Positions 33,701 to 44,173 of a DNA stretch of 64,000 nt are shown piece after piece. A program made the translations under genes and the position numbers. Source of the DNA: Mactra quadrangularis (taxonomy: Eukaryota; Mollusca; Bivalvia; Venerida; Mactridae); the NCBI GenBank assembly GCA_025267735.1, contig CM046298.1, positions 37,385,264 to 37,449,263 on the forward strand, in the 5' to 3' direction. Below the pieces are notes generated by a model, which saw only the letters and a program-made list of their open reading frames with translations, was not told where the DNA came from and ran no database searches. Within the stretch, counting starts at the first letter, position 1, and each line of letters starts with the position of its first letter.

Positions 33701-36174
33701 CTCACTCATTCTCATACCAACTCACACACTCACTCACTTATATACCCTCAGACTTTTTCAATCACCTACTTACTTACCCATCTAACAACTCACACACTCG
33801 CTTATTTACTCACTCACTCTTTCACTCACTCATTTATTAGCTCACTCATTTACTCAACCACCCACTCACTCATATACTCACTCACTCACTCTTTCACTCA
33901 CTCATTTAATTGCTCACTTACCCACTTACACTCTCACTTCTATAACCTCCGACTTTTTCACTCATCTGCTTACTTTACATCCGACCCTCCCACTCACACA
34001 CTTACTCATATACTCACTCACTTTTTCTCACTCATTCACTCACTATCTCACTCACTCACTCGCTCATTAATTCACTCTCTCACTTACACACTCGTTTACT
34101 CACTATCTCACTCACTCACTCATTCACTAACTATCTCACTCACTCATTCACTCTCTCACTTACACACTTACTCACATTCTTGTATTTCAGAAATGGTAAG
34201 AAGGACCATCAGCATTCAACAAATGTATATTTCCATGCAACAGGGATACATGATAAAAACGAAACACTTGAGAAGAATATGAAAATGAGAACATTAGAAG
34301 CTATAAAGAAAGAACTTGGCCACACTGGTGTAAGTTATAGAGTACTTAGCTGTGCAATAAAGGCCATCTTAAGTAGCTTTTGCAAGGTCAACTGAAGGTG
34401 AAATAGAATTTAGTTTCCGGATACCAGAAGTCAATGCCAAATGTTGTTTCTTAAAAATTAAGAAAAAAATCCAATCCAATCCTATAAAATTACTGAGTGT
34501 GTAAACCAAAACAATTCAGTCTTCAAAGCTTTGATTACATAATTAATAAAAATTATACATGTATTCGATCAGTTTACTTATGATCGATGTTTTGAGGTTT
34601 AACACCATAGCAACACATTGTATATCACGGCGGTCAGTCGACCTATTCATCGTTCCTGGAACCAATTACTCTGCGCATACTTCCATCAGTGACTGATAAC
34701 TGCTCCACATGATTCAGAATCTGTGGTATGTAGTATAAGAGGGAATGGTCGGTGAAATTATTTTATAACCAAGCTCCACGAAATTATGCCCCGCCTGGGA
34801 ATTGAACTCACTCAGTAGACATGATGGCTACTGATCGACTGAGCTAGCCCGGTGGGCGTTGATCAACTTATAAAAGACTTATCAGCGATGTTTTATTGTT
34901 TATAAGAGACACTCAGCATCGAAAGTATGCAAATAGGCAAAACACCTTGCATCTCCGTCGAGTATTTTCTAAATCGGAGGTGTGTTCAACAATGCGGGCG
35001 CTCGCTCGAGCGCCCGCCTCGCGAATTGTTTTGTTATTGAACGACTGCGAGCGCTCATTCTATAAATACAAGAAGGTGAAGATATCGGTCAGTCAGACCG
35101 TTTGTGTACAGAATGGCGAGCGCTCGCTATAAAAATCCAAGACGAAGTCAAACAGCTTATTATTAAAAAAGCGGGTGGGTGAATCAAAATTATTTCTGCT
35201 GATACACAAGATCTTTCATAGTTTTTACCATACATAAATCATAGTGAATCAATTTACTGTACCAAATAAAGGGTACAGTTAGTGTATCACATGCATTGCG
35301 TGGGTAGTTTATGTGGAACAAGTAACACACAAGTTTGCGTCCACTTTTCAGAAAAAATTCTTTGATATATTTTTTTTATATATTAAGATATGGTCGTGAT
35401 AAAATGAAAACAAATTTCATTTATGCGGCACATGTACATGTATAATATTCAGCATCTGACACCCTAGCTTATATGATATACTAAACCGAAGTTTAGATCG
35501 ATGTAAATCCCTTTGAAATACAATGTACGATAAATACACAGAAGGGTTGAGATTAAAGCATTGGATATTTCGTATTTGGTTACTTTAAATCTGCTATATT
35601 TTTTTCAATGTATCGATTTGAGTACCGGTACCAAAACGGAACGGTATTTACCGGAATTTATAACAATTTATAAGCGAAACGCCTCTCGAGCTGTATCGCG
35701 AGCGCACGCGAGCGCACGAGCGATCGCCTGCGTTCAGAACGCGGGCGCTCGATGTCGCCCCGAGCGCTCGCATTGTTGAACGCACCTCCGTACGGGAAAA
35801 CCGATGTTCTCCGATTCATAATATTATACATGTACATATTTTTTTTTCAGAAAAATATATCAATATTAAAGATTGACATTGAAGGTGGCGAATGGATCTC
35901 GCTACCAGAGATATTAAGCTCTGGATCACTGCGTGGGGTTAAACAATTGCTCATGGAATTTCATACCTACATTCGTTATAGTCGCAGTCCATACTCTAGA
36001 AGAAATGTCAATGACCATCGGCAAAATTTGAAAATTCTGAGAGCGCTTTTTGACGAAGGATTCCGAATATTTTACTTCAAACGTTTTGCAAACAGTGTGT
36101 GTATATTCAGGGACGAGTTTAACGCTGAACAAACTGGGTGCCATGAAGTACATTTTATGCGTATGACTGAGTAA
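30604..36174 (+). CDS. FkbM-family (METTL24-like) methyltransferase, membrane-anchored, complete 6-exon gene
   Basis: Joined exons 30604-30738, 30980-31122, 31864-31992, 32872-32946, 34191-34329 and 35851-36174 give 314 codons. All borders are GT/AG and phases agree throughout. Residues 18-33 form one hydrophobic segment flanked by basic residues (RKQQKIH / KRK), predicting a type II signal anchor with a lumenal catalytic domain. CMVYSFGIRNDFTFDDEI followed by HSFDPA matches the SAM-binding region of METTL24-like proteins. The last exon carries KIDIEGGEW, the hallmark of the FkbM methyltransferase family (Methyltransf_21), then LMEFH. The upstream HLGNVLDGGYDLC is also typical of the METTL24 group. 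The acceptor substrate is unknown. Start choice: the ATG at 30604 opens a 45-codon exon whose phase-0 donor fits exon 2 exactly. Exons 5-6 are repeated twice downstream. Confidence 0.87.
30980..31122 (+). CDS. FkbM/METTL24-like exon 2
   Basis: Acceptor TTCATTGCAG, donor AG|GTAAAT. Encodes a charged stem region starting ELKEEPRLHSLESRNAS and ending ALKFRDLDELYR; no motif is recognised. Phase 0 in, phase 2 out. Confidence 0.8.
31570..31806. repeat. Two adjacent palindromes in methyltransferase intron 2-3
   Basis: 31570-31671 is a hairpin with about 25-bp GC-rich arms (ACCACAGGCGACCGGCACGG) round a TATATACATGTACATG centre. 31733-31806 is a CTCGGCCAT-family palindrome (GAACATCCTCGGCCATTCGC against AGGTCGAGGGTGTTCC). 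Both lie just upstream of exon 3. Confidence 0.75.
31864..31992 (+). CDS. FkbM/METTL24-like exon 3
   Basis: Acceptor TTTTTTCAATAG, donor GTAAGT. Encodes RYLESIQVSCTRQAHLG, then NVLDGGYDLCEHPK and PCMVYSFG, the conserved entry to the SAM-binding fold in METTL24-like proteins. Confidence 0.87.
32540..32760 (-). mobile_element. SINE-like repeat (GAGCAAGAAA type) in methyltransferase intron
   Basis: Contains GGGTGGAGTGGAACAACTGT and TTTCTTGTTCAGAAAATTTA. The minus strand ends in a tRNA-like head with a B-box-like GGTCCCGGCTTTGAACGCC. Confidence 0.6.
32872..32946 (+). CDS. FkbM/METTL24-like exon 4 (SAM-binding region)
   Basis: 75-nt exon, acceptor TTGTCTTTCAG, donor GTAAGT. Encodes IRNDFTFDDEISKRYGCEV and HSFDPA, matching the motif I and acidic-loop region of the family. 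Confidence 0.86.
33521..34180. repeat. CTCA/ACTC microsatellite
   Basis: Begins as CTCG repeats, becomes about 100 bases of pure ACTC, then interrupted CTCA/TTCA/CACA variants up to 15 bases before exon 5. The long plus-strand frame through it (a His-Ser-Leu-Thr periodic peptide) is an artefact. The duplication breakpoint at 34011 lies inside it. Confidence 0.93.
34191..34329 (+). CDS. FkbM/METTL24-like exon 5, copy 1
   Basis: Acceptor TTGTATTTCAG directly after a CTCA-type microsatellite, donor GGT|GTAAGT. Encodes NGKKDHQHSTNVYFHATGI... to ELGHTG. Translation past the donor is intron. This is the first of three identical copies. Confidence 0.88.
34665..34860 (-). mobile_element. tRNA-derived SINE in methyltransferase intron 5 (unit 1)
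   Basis: The minus strand starts CGCCCACCGGGCTAGCTCAG (A-box-like) and has GAGTTCAATTCCC (B-box-like), then the CAGTCACTGATGGAAGTATG body shared with 8765-9000. Repeated at 39093-39288 and 42987-43182 in units 2 and 3. Confidence 0.75.
34975..35790. mobile_element. GC-rich 816-bp element with ~30-bp terminal inverted repeats (unit 1)
   Basis: The left end CGGAGGTGTGTTCAACAATG and right end CATTGTTGAACGCACCTCCG are inverted repeats with one mismatch in 20. Just inside each end are clusters of GAGCGCTCGC motifs that stand out from the AT-rich intron. There is no coding capacity. It sits in the intron between exons 5 and 6. Probably a non-autonomous DNA transposon; superfamily not recognised. 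Confidence 0.7.
35851..36174 (+). CDS. FkbM/METTL24-like terminal exon 6, copy 1
   Basis: The acceptor is a run of nine T and CAG. Encodes 107 residues: KNISILKIDIEGGEW, LLMEFHTYIRYSRS, and the C-terminal half of the methyltransferase ending HFMRMTE, with stop TAA at 36172-36174. A possible AATAAA lies at 36574-36579. Confidence 0.9.
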   Translation, partial: KNISILKIDIEGGEWISLPEILSSGSLRGVKQLLMEFHTYIRYSRSPYSRRNVNDHRQNLKILRALFDEGFRIFYFKRFANSVCIFRDEFNAEQTGCHEVHFMRMTE

Positions 36175-36199
36175 AATAACATGTTCTGTAAGAAACTGT

Positions 36200-36460
36200 T
36201 CTGTGCACATTTTTACCTATTCTTACGATACATTTTATCGTTAGTTTAATGAATTTTGTTCTTCGAAGTCAGAAGGATAATATAAAAACATAACTATGAA
36301 ATGATATTGAAAAGGTATACAATAGTCTACATATAATCAAGGATCCTATATAATTCAATAATATTTGGTATTGATTGGCAAAATATGACCGTATTATTAG
36401 TGTTTCTTGCTTATGACTTACGATGATTTGTACTGAAAGATTTTTGAGATAAGTAAATGT
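36200..36460. mobile_element. GTGCTTTTCAC-family MITE, inverted (unit 1)
   Basis: Degraded ends TTCTTACGATACATTTTATC and GACTTACGATGATTTGTA, with the family body in reverse orientation. It lies about 25 nt after the methyltransferase stop codon and so would be in the 3' UTR. Present in units 2 (about 40628-40890) and 3 (about 44522-44785). Confidence 0.6.
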
Positions 36461-36677
36461 TCTATACATGTGAAATAACTTAGGGATATACTTATCTCAT
36501 TGTCGCTTTGTATGATGTCATTTTATATCTGTACTGTATTCTATTCTATGTGAGATTCGTTCGTATGTTCTCTAATAAATGTGCTTTAACATTGACAATG
36601 ATTTAAAGTTTAAGATTGAATCCTATTCAAAACCTACCCCGTTGTTTCATTGAGCAGAAAACTTAAAGGTCAGCAAA

Positions 36678-37027
36678 GCTACAGTCCCATAAACATAAAA
36701 ATAGTTCTGAGGGCACCGTACGGGCGCCGTGCGATCAAGCTCTGCAAGGACCCGTACGAAGTCTTGCGTACCCGTACGGACTGTTACGTTATTACCAGGG
36801 TCCGTGAGATGAGTCCAGGATACACGTATCAGTTTCAAAGGTCAAATCGTGAACACAATCGCGGCTGAGTATGGATTAAACATGCATAACTTCCAACTAC
36901 GGCTCCGTACGGGTGTGTTGTTTTGTACCATGTGCGTACCGTCACCTTGTTACGCAAGGCTTTCCACGGCCTACGACTGTCTGCACGTACGGGTCCGTAA
37001 CAAGCCACGATTTTATGGGACTGAGGC
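36678..37027. mobile_element. CGTACG-rich 350-bp element with short inverted ends (unit 1)
   Basis: Ends are GCTACAGTCCCATAAA and TTTTATGGGACTGAGGC, inverted to each other. The body has about eight CGTACG cores (for example CCGTACGGGCGCC). Unit 2 lacks the whole segment, showing it moves or is lost as a block. A diverged copy is at 62641-62989. Confidence 0.7.
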
Positions 37028-37238
37028 ATAATGCCTTAATGGAGGACCAGGAGGTGAACTGGAAAGTGATGAATATAAGTTGTCAGACCTTGTTTCACAA
37101 TCGAGCTAAAGTAAATTAGCACGAACTTAAGTTTTTGTAATGGAATTGTTTTGAGTCATCGTCCCTTTTCCGCAATTTAAGTCAATACCTCGCGTAACAA
37201 CTCTTGCTGTGTTCTGTAACTTGCATGTGAAAAGAATC

Positions 37239-37601
37239 AGGGACTTTAGTCTGTTATCTTTCCCTGATAAAATCTGAGACAATCCAATTGGTAAGTAGGT
37301 CCTTACAGCTGGAATCCTCGGATTTTATCATTGAATTCCTAGGTAAGAACAACAAAATATTTCATCTGATATCTTTCTTGTTAATAAAGATATTAACAGA
37401 AATGGTGAAATTTAGATAGTTCTTAACCCTAAAAATACTTAGTTTGAATTTCAAACAAATAAAATGATTTACAAAAAAGTTATTTAATGTTAATTTTGGC
37501 AAATTGACATTGAAAAATAACGATAAAATCCGAGTAATCCAACTAATTGGACCTACCTATCTATAGAGTATACCAGGGGAAATAACTGACTAAGGTCCCT
37601 T
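37239..37601. mobile_element. AGGGAC-family MITE (unit 1)
   Basis: About 363 bp with inverted ends: AGGGACTTTAGTCTGTTATC at the left and GATAACTGACTAAGGTCCCT-type at the right (actual right end AAATAACTGACTAAGGTCCC). Body AT-rich with no open frame. Other copies: 12168-12531, 41299-41661, 45560-45924 and an inverted truncated one at 48430. Confidence 0.8.
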
Positions 37602-37649
37602 ATTGTTCATGTCTTAAATATCGCAAGTTTGACTGCATATATATATATA

Positions 37650-37887
37650 CTAGGACGAAAAAGAAACGCCGGGTAACCTATAATGATTGTTTTAAGGGAT
37701 AAATTGTATTATTGGATTATTATATTTATTTTTGTATGAAATGTCATCTGTATGGAACCAGCTGTTGAAGTTTCAATCGATTATGTGAAAAAATACCCCC
37801 TTTTAACGATGACCCTTCTTGTTTTGCGAAACACGGCCGGACATGTGTTGCATATTTTATGTACCCGGCGTTTCTTTTTCGTCCTAG
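37650..37887. mobile_element. Mariner-like MITE at TA site (unit 1)
   Basis: 238 bp. Ends CTAGGACGAAAAAGAAACGC and GCGTTTCTTTTTCGTCCTAG are perfect inverted repeats (about 26 bp in all), flanked by TA on both sides (37648-37649, 37888-37889). TA duplication and short length fit a Tc1/mariner-derived MITE. Absent from units 2 and 3. Confidence 0.82.
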
Positions 37888-38618
37888 TATATATGCATGT
37901 ATGCAATGCACATACATATAGTTGGATTATTTTATACAGCAGTGTTTAGCCACATCACGACGGTATGTCATCCTACTCATTTGGAACTCCTCGGCCATTT
38001 ATTACAGACTAATTAATAAATGGTCGGGGTGTCCCGAACGTCGATCTTCTGTCTGTCCCTATAGACAATCAGGGGTTAAAAGCTGTACATATTGTCTCTT
38101 AACTTTCACTAAGATCATGCGTTGAAAATTAAATGCCTCGAACACATATAACTTGAACTTTCAACATGGGTCGAACATTAATCTGGCCCCAATCTGTTTC
38201 CCTTATCTGTCTATGCAAAAGGGCCTCTACAAAACTAGGAAGAAACAAACTAGAGGATAACAAACTTGATGAACACGTTCAAAACAATCAAAAGATTCGA
38301 AAGAACTGTTTATCACAAAACTTCGAATTTGAGCTTCAATTCTGTTAAAATGCTTTCCCCAGTAGTTGATAACTTTCCAAATAGATGTAGCGCGAGCCGA
38401 GAGGCTAGTCGTAGAAATATAAGTACATGTACTTAGTGTACTCACTCACTTTTTCTCACTCATTCACTCACTATCTCACTCACTCACTCGCTCATTAATT
38501 CACTCTCTCACTTACACACTCGTTTACTCACTATCTCACTCACTCACTCATTCACTAACTATCTCACTCACTCATTCACTCTCTCACTTACACACTTACT
38601 CACATTCTTGTATTTCAG

Positions 38619-38757
38619 AAATGGTAAGAAGGACCATCAGCATTCAACAAATGTATATTTCCATGCAACAGGGATACATGATAAAAACGAAACACTTGAG
38701 AAGAATATGAAAATGAGAACATTAGAAGCTATAAAGAAAGAACTTGGCCACACTGGT
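38619..38757 (+). pseudogene. Second copy of methyltransferase exon 5
   Basis: Same sequence and splice signals as 34191-34329. No copy of exons 1-4 precedes it. It could only be expressed if transcripts from 30604 read through unit 1 and skip its exons, or from an unseen promoter. Called an exon duplicate without its own gene, not a broken sequence: no disabling change is visible. Confidence 0.8.
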
Positions 38758-39402
38758 GTAAGTTATAGAGTACTTAGCTGTGCAATAAAGGCCATCTTAA
38801 GTAGCTTTTGCAAGGTCAACTGAAGGTGAAATAGAATTTAGTTTCCGGATACCAGAAGTCAATGCCAAATGTTGTTTCTTAAAAATTAAGAAAAAAATCC
38901 AATCCAATCCTATAAAATTACTGAGTGTGTAAACCAAAACAATTCAGTCTTCAAAGCTTTGATTACATAATTAATAAAAATTATACATGTATTCGATCAG
39001 TTTACTTATGATCGATGTTTTGAGGTTTAACACCATAGCAACACATTGTATATCACGGCGGTCAGTCGACCTATTCATCGTTCCTGGAACCAATTACTCT
39101 GCGCATACTTCCATCAGTGACTGATAACTGCTCCACATGATTCAGAATCTGTGGTATGTAGTATAAGAGGGAATGGTCGGTGAAATTATTTTATAACCAA
39201 GCTCCACGAAATTATGCCCCGCCTGGGAATTGAACTCACTCAGTAGACATGATGGCTACTGATCGACTGAGCTAGCCCGGTGGGCGTTGATCAACTTATA
39301 AAAGACTTATCAGCGATGTTTTATTGTTTATAAGAGACACTCAGCATCGAAAGTATGCAAATAGGCAAAACACCTTGCATCTCCGTCGAGTATTTTCTAA
39401 AT

Positions 39403-40218
39403 CGGAGGTGTGTTCAACAATGCGGGCGCTCGCTCGAGCGCCCGCCTCGCGAATTGTTTTGTTATTGAACGACTGCGAGCGCTCATTCTATAAATACAAG
39501 AAGGTGAAGATATCGGTCAGTCAGACCGTTTGTGTACAGAATGGCGAGCGCTCGCTATAAAAATCCAAGACGAAGTCAAACAGCTTATTATTAAAAAAGC
39601 GGGTGGGTGAATCAAAATTATTTCTGCTGATACACAAGATCTTTCATAGTTTTTACCATACATAAATCATAGTGAATCAATTTACTGTACCAAATAAAGG
39701 GTACAGTTAGTGTATCACATGCATTGCGTGGGTAGTTTATGTGGAACAAGTAACACACAAGTTTGCGTCCACTTTTCAGAAAAAATTCTTTGATATATTT
39801 TTTTTATATATTAAGATATGGTCGTGATAAAATGAAAACAAATTTCATTTATGCGGCACATGTACATGTATAATATTCAGCATCTGACACCCTAGCTTAT
39901 ATGATATACTAAACCGAAGTTTAGATCGATGTAAATCCCTTTGAAATACAATGTACGATAAATACACAGAAGGGTTGAGATTAAAGCATTGGATATTTCG
40001 TATTTGGTTACTTTAAATCTGCTATATTTTTTTCAATGTATCGATTTGAGTACCGGTACCAAAACGGAACGGTATTTACCGGAATTTATAACAATTTATA
40101 AGCGAAACGCCTCTCGAGCTGTATCGCGAGCGCACGCGAGCGCACGAGCGATCGCCTGCGTTCAGAACGCGGGCGCTCGATGTCGCCCCGAGCGCTCGCA
40201 TTGTTGAACGCACCTCCG
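39403..40218. mobile_element. GC-rich 816-bp inverted-repeat element (unit 2)
   Basis: Copy of 34975-35790 carried by the tandem duplication, same length. Confidence 0.7.
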
Positions 40219-40279
40219 TACGGGAAAACCGATGTTCTCCGATTCATAATATTATACATGTACATATTTTTTTTTTCAG

Positions 40280-40603
40280 AAAAATATATCAATATTAAAG
40301 ATTGACATTGAAGGTGGCGAATGGATCTCGCTACCAGAGATATTAAGCTCTGGATCACTGCGTGGGGTTAAACAATTGCTCATGGAATTTCATACCTACA
40401 TTCGTTATAGTCGCAGTCCATACTCTAGAAGAAATGTCAATGACCATCGGCAAAATTTGAAAATTCTGAGAGCGCTTTTTGACGAAGGATTCCGAATATT
40501 TTACTTCAAACGTTTTGCAAACAGTGTGTGTATATTCAGGGACGAGTTTAACGCTGAACAAACTGGGTGCCATGAAGTACATTTTATGCGTATGACTGAG
40601 TAA
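40280..40603 (+). pseudogene. Second copy of methyltransferase terminal exon 6
   Basis: Encodes the same 107 residues including KIDIEGGEW and stop TAA. Acceptor intact (ten T, CAG). It lies 4429 bp from the first copy. Intact as an exon but headless. Confidence 0.8.
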
Positions 40604-41298
40604 AATAACATGTTCTGTAAGAAACTGTTTTGTGCACCTTTTTACCTATTCTTACGATACATTTTATCGTTAGTTTAATGAATTTTGTTCTTCGAAGTCA
40701 GAAGGATAATATAAAAACATAACTATGAAATGATATTGAAAAGGTATACAATAGTCTACATATAATCAAGGATCCTATATAATTCAATAATATTTGGTAT
40801 TGATTGGCAAAATATGACCGTATTATTAGTGTTTCTTGCTTATGACTTACGATGATTTGTATCGTAAGATTTTTTGTGATAAGTAAATGTTCTATACATG
40901 TGAAATAAGGGAGATATTTATCTCTGTCATTGTCGCTTTGTATGATGTCATTTTATATCTGTACTGTATTCTATTCTATGTGAGATTCGTACGTATGTTA
41001 TCTAATAAATGTGCTTCAACATTAACAATGATTTAAAGTTTAAGATTGAATCCTACCCAAAACCTACCCCGTTGTTTCCTTGAGCAGAAAACTTAAAGCT
41101 CAGTAATGGGGAACTAGGAGGCAGACTCGAAAGTGATAGAAATAAGTTGTCAGACCTTGTTTCACAATCGAGCTAAAGTAAATTAGCACGAACTTAAGTT
41201 TTTGTAATGGAATTGTTTTGAGTCATCGTTACTTTTCCGCAATTTAAGTCAATACCTCGTGTAACAACTCTTGCTGTGAATTGCATGTGAAAAGAATC

Positions 41299-41661
41299 GG
41301 GGACTTTAGTCAGTTATCTTTCCCTGATAAAATCTGAGACAATCCAATTGGTAAGTAGGTCCTTACAGCTGGAATCCTCGGATTTTATCATTGAATTCCT
41401 AGGTAAGAACAACAAAATATTTCATCTCATATCTTTCTTGTTAATAAAGATATTAACAGAAATGGTGAAATGTAGATAGTTCTTAACCCTAAAAATACTT
41501 AGTTTGAATTTCAAACAAATAAAATGATTTACAAAAAAGTTATTTAATGTTAATTTTGGCAAATTGACATTGAAAAATAACGATAAAATCCGAGTAATCC
41601 AACTAATTGGACCAACCTATCTATAGAGTATACCAGGGGAAATAACTGACTAAGGTCCCTT
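41299..41661. mobile_element. AGGGAC-family MITE (unit 2)
   Basis: Same position in the tandem unit and same length as 37239-37601, a few substitutions. Confidence 0.8.
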
Positions 41662-41708
41662 ATTGTTCATGTCTTAAATATCGCAAGTTTGACTGCATTT
41701 ATATATAT

Positions 41709-41784
41709 CGAGGGTTGCCCGCAAGACTGTTGTAAGTGCAATGCATTAAAGAACGAGTTACTACAGTCTTGCAGGCAACCCTCG
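41709..41784. mobile_element. Hairpin element at the same TA site (unit 2)
   Basis: 76 bp from CGAGGGTTGCCCGCAAGACT to its inverted partner AGTCTTGCAGGCAACCCTCG. It sits in the same TATATAT tract that carries the mariner-like MITE in unit 1. A related copy is at 3150-3229. Confidence 0.8.
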
Positions 41785-42512
41785 ATATGCATGTATGCAA
41801 TGCACATACATGTAGTTGGTATAGTTTATACAACAGTGTTTAGCCACATAGCGACGGTATGTCATCCTACTCATTTGGAACTCCTCGGCCATTTATTACA
41901 GACTAATTAATAAATGGTCGGGGTGTCCCGAACGTCGATCTTCTGTCTGTCCCTATAGACAATCAGGGGTTAAAAGCTGTACATATTGTCTCTTAACTTT
42001 CACTAAGATCATGCGTTGAAAATTAAATGCCTCGAACACATATAACTTGAACTTTCAACATGGGTCGAACATTAATCTGGCCCCAATCTGTTTCCCTTAT
42101 CTGTCTATGCAAAAGGGCCTCTACAAAACTAGGAAGAAACAAACTAGAGGATAACAAACTTGATGAACACGTTCAAAACAATCAAAAGATTCGAAAGAAC
42201 TGTTTATCACAAAACTTCGAATTTGAGCTTCAATTCTGTTAAAATGCTTTCCCCAGTAGTTGATAACTTTCCAAATAGATGTAGCGCGAGCCGAGAGGCT
42301 AGTCGTAGAAATATAAGTACATGTACTTAGTGTACTCACTCACTTTTTCTCACTCATTCACTCACTATCTCACTCACTCACTCGCTCATTAATTCACTCT
42401 CTCACTTACACACTCGTTTACTCACTATCTCACTCACTCACTCATTCACTAACTATCTCACTCACTCATTCACTCTCTCACTTACACACTTACTCACATT
42501 CTTGTATTTCAG

Positions 42513-42651
42513 AAATGGTAAGAAGGACCATCAGCATTCAACAAATGTATATTTCCATGCAACAGGGATACATGATAAAAACGAAACACTTGAGAAGAAT
42601 ATGAAAATGAGAACATTAGAAGCTATAAAGAAAGAACTTGGCCACACTGGT
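42513..42651 (+). pseudogene. Third copy of methyltransferase exon 5
   Basis: Identical in sequence and splice signals to the first two copies; belongs to unit 3 and has no upstream exons of its own. Confidence 0.8.
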
Positions 42652-43296
42652 GTAAGTTATAGAGTACTTAGCTGTGCAATAAAGGCCATCTTAAGTAGCT
42701 TTTGCAAGGTCAACTGAAGGTGAAATAGAATTTAGTTTCCGGATACCAGAAGTCAATGCCAAATGTTGTTTCTTAAAAATTAAGAAAAAAATCCAATCCA
42801 ATCCTATAAAATTACTGAGTGTGTAAACCAAAACAATTCAGTCTTCAAAGCTTTGATTACATAATTAATAAAAATTATACATGTATTCGATCAGTTTACT
42901 TATGATCGATGTTTTGAGGTTTAACACCATAGCAACACATTGTATATCACGGCGGTCAGTCGACCTATTCATCGTTCCTGGAACCAATTACTCTGCGCAT
43001 ACTTCCATCAGTGACTGATAACTGCTCCACATGATTCAGAATCTGTGGTATGTAGTATAAGAGGGAATGGTCGGTGAAATTATTTTATAACCAAGCTCCA
43101 CGAAATTATGCCCCGCCTGGGAATTGAACTCACTCAGTAGACATGATGGCTACTGATCGACTGAGCTAGCCCGGTGGGCGTTGATCAACTTATAAAAGAC
43201 TTATCAGCGATGTTTTATTGTTTATAAGAGACACTCAGCATCGAAAGTATGCAAATAGGCAAAACACCTTGCATCTCCGTCGAGTATTTTCTAAAT

Positions 43297-44112
43297 CGGA
43301 GGTGTGTTCAACAATGCGGGCGCTCGCTCGAGCGCCCGCCTCGCGAATTGTTTTGTTATTGAACGACTGCGAGCGCTCATTCTATAAATACAAGAAGGTG
43401 AAGATATCGGTCAGTCAGACCGTTTGTGTACAGAATGGCGAGCGCTCGCTATAAAAATCCAAGACGAAGTCAAACAGCTTATTATTAAAAAAGCGGGTGG
43501 GTGAATCAAAATTATTTCTGCTGATACACAAGATCTTTCATAGTTTTTACCATACATAAATCATAGTGAATCAATTTACTGTACCAAATAAAGGGTACAG
43601 TTAGTGTATCACATGCATTGCGTGGGTAGTTTATGTGGAACAAGTAACACACAAGTTTGCGTCCACTTTTCAGAAAAAATTCTTTGATATATTTTTTTTA
43701 TATATTAAGATATGGTCGTGATAAAATGAAAACAAATTTCATTTATGCGGCACATGTACATGTATAATATTCAGCATCTGACACCCTAGCTTATATGATA
43801 TACTAAACCGAAGTTTAGATCGATGTAAATCCCTTTGAAATACAATGTACGATAAATACACAGAAGGGTTGAGATTAAAGCATTGGATATTTCGTATTTG
43901 GTTACTTTAAATCTGCTATATTTTTTTCAATGTATCGATTTGAGTACCGGTACCAAAACGGAACGGTATTTACCGGAATTTATAACAATTTATAAGCGAA
44001 ACGCCTCTCGAGCTGTATCGCGAGCGCACGCGAGCGCACGAGCGATCGCCTGCGTTCAGAACGCGGGCGCTCGATGTCGCCCCGAGCGCTCGCATTGTTG
44101 AACGCACCTCCG
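43297..44112. mobile_element. GC-rich 816-bp inverted-repeat element (unit 3)
   Basis: Copy of 34975-35790 carried by the tandem duplication, same length. Confidence 0.7.
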
Positions 44113-44173
44113 TACGGGAAAACCGATGTTCTCCGATTCATAATATTATACATGTACATATTTTTTTTTTCAG

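Larger units (their letters stand above)
34011..38438. repeat. Tandem unit 1 (exons 5-6 of methyltransferase plus flank)
   Basis: First of three direct repeats, 4428 bp. It starts inside the CTCA microsatellite (TACTCACTCACTTTTTCTC) and ends at ...ACATGTACTTAGTG. Contents in order: microsatellite tail, exon 5, a SINE, an 816-bp GC-rich inverted-repeat element, exon 6, a GTGCTTTTCAC-family MITE, a CGTACG-rich element, an AGGGAC-family MITE and a mariner-like MITE at the TA site. Confidence 0.92.
38439..42332. repeat. Tandem unit 2
   Basis: 3894 bp. Exon 5 copy, SINE, GC-rich element and exon 6 copy are the same as unit 1, offset 4428 (4429 after a one-base poly-T difference before exon 6). 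It lacks the CGTACG-rich element and the mariner-like MITE, and carries a different hairpin element at the TA site. Confidence 0.92.

Noticed and set aside
33431..34282. 283-residue open frame of Thr-His-Ser-Leu repeats
   Set aside because: It is translation of a CTCA microsatellite; any frame of this 4-base repeat stays open. It overlaps an intron and an acceptor site of the methyltransferase gene.
36650..37119. Several overlapping 60-72 residue frames in both strands
   Set aside because: All lie in the CGTACG-rich element, which is absent from unit 2 and decayed at 62.6 kb; they are transposon sequence, not genes.
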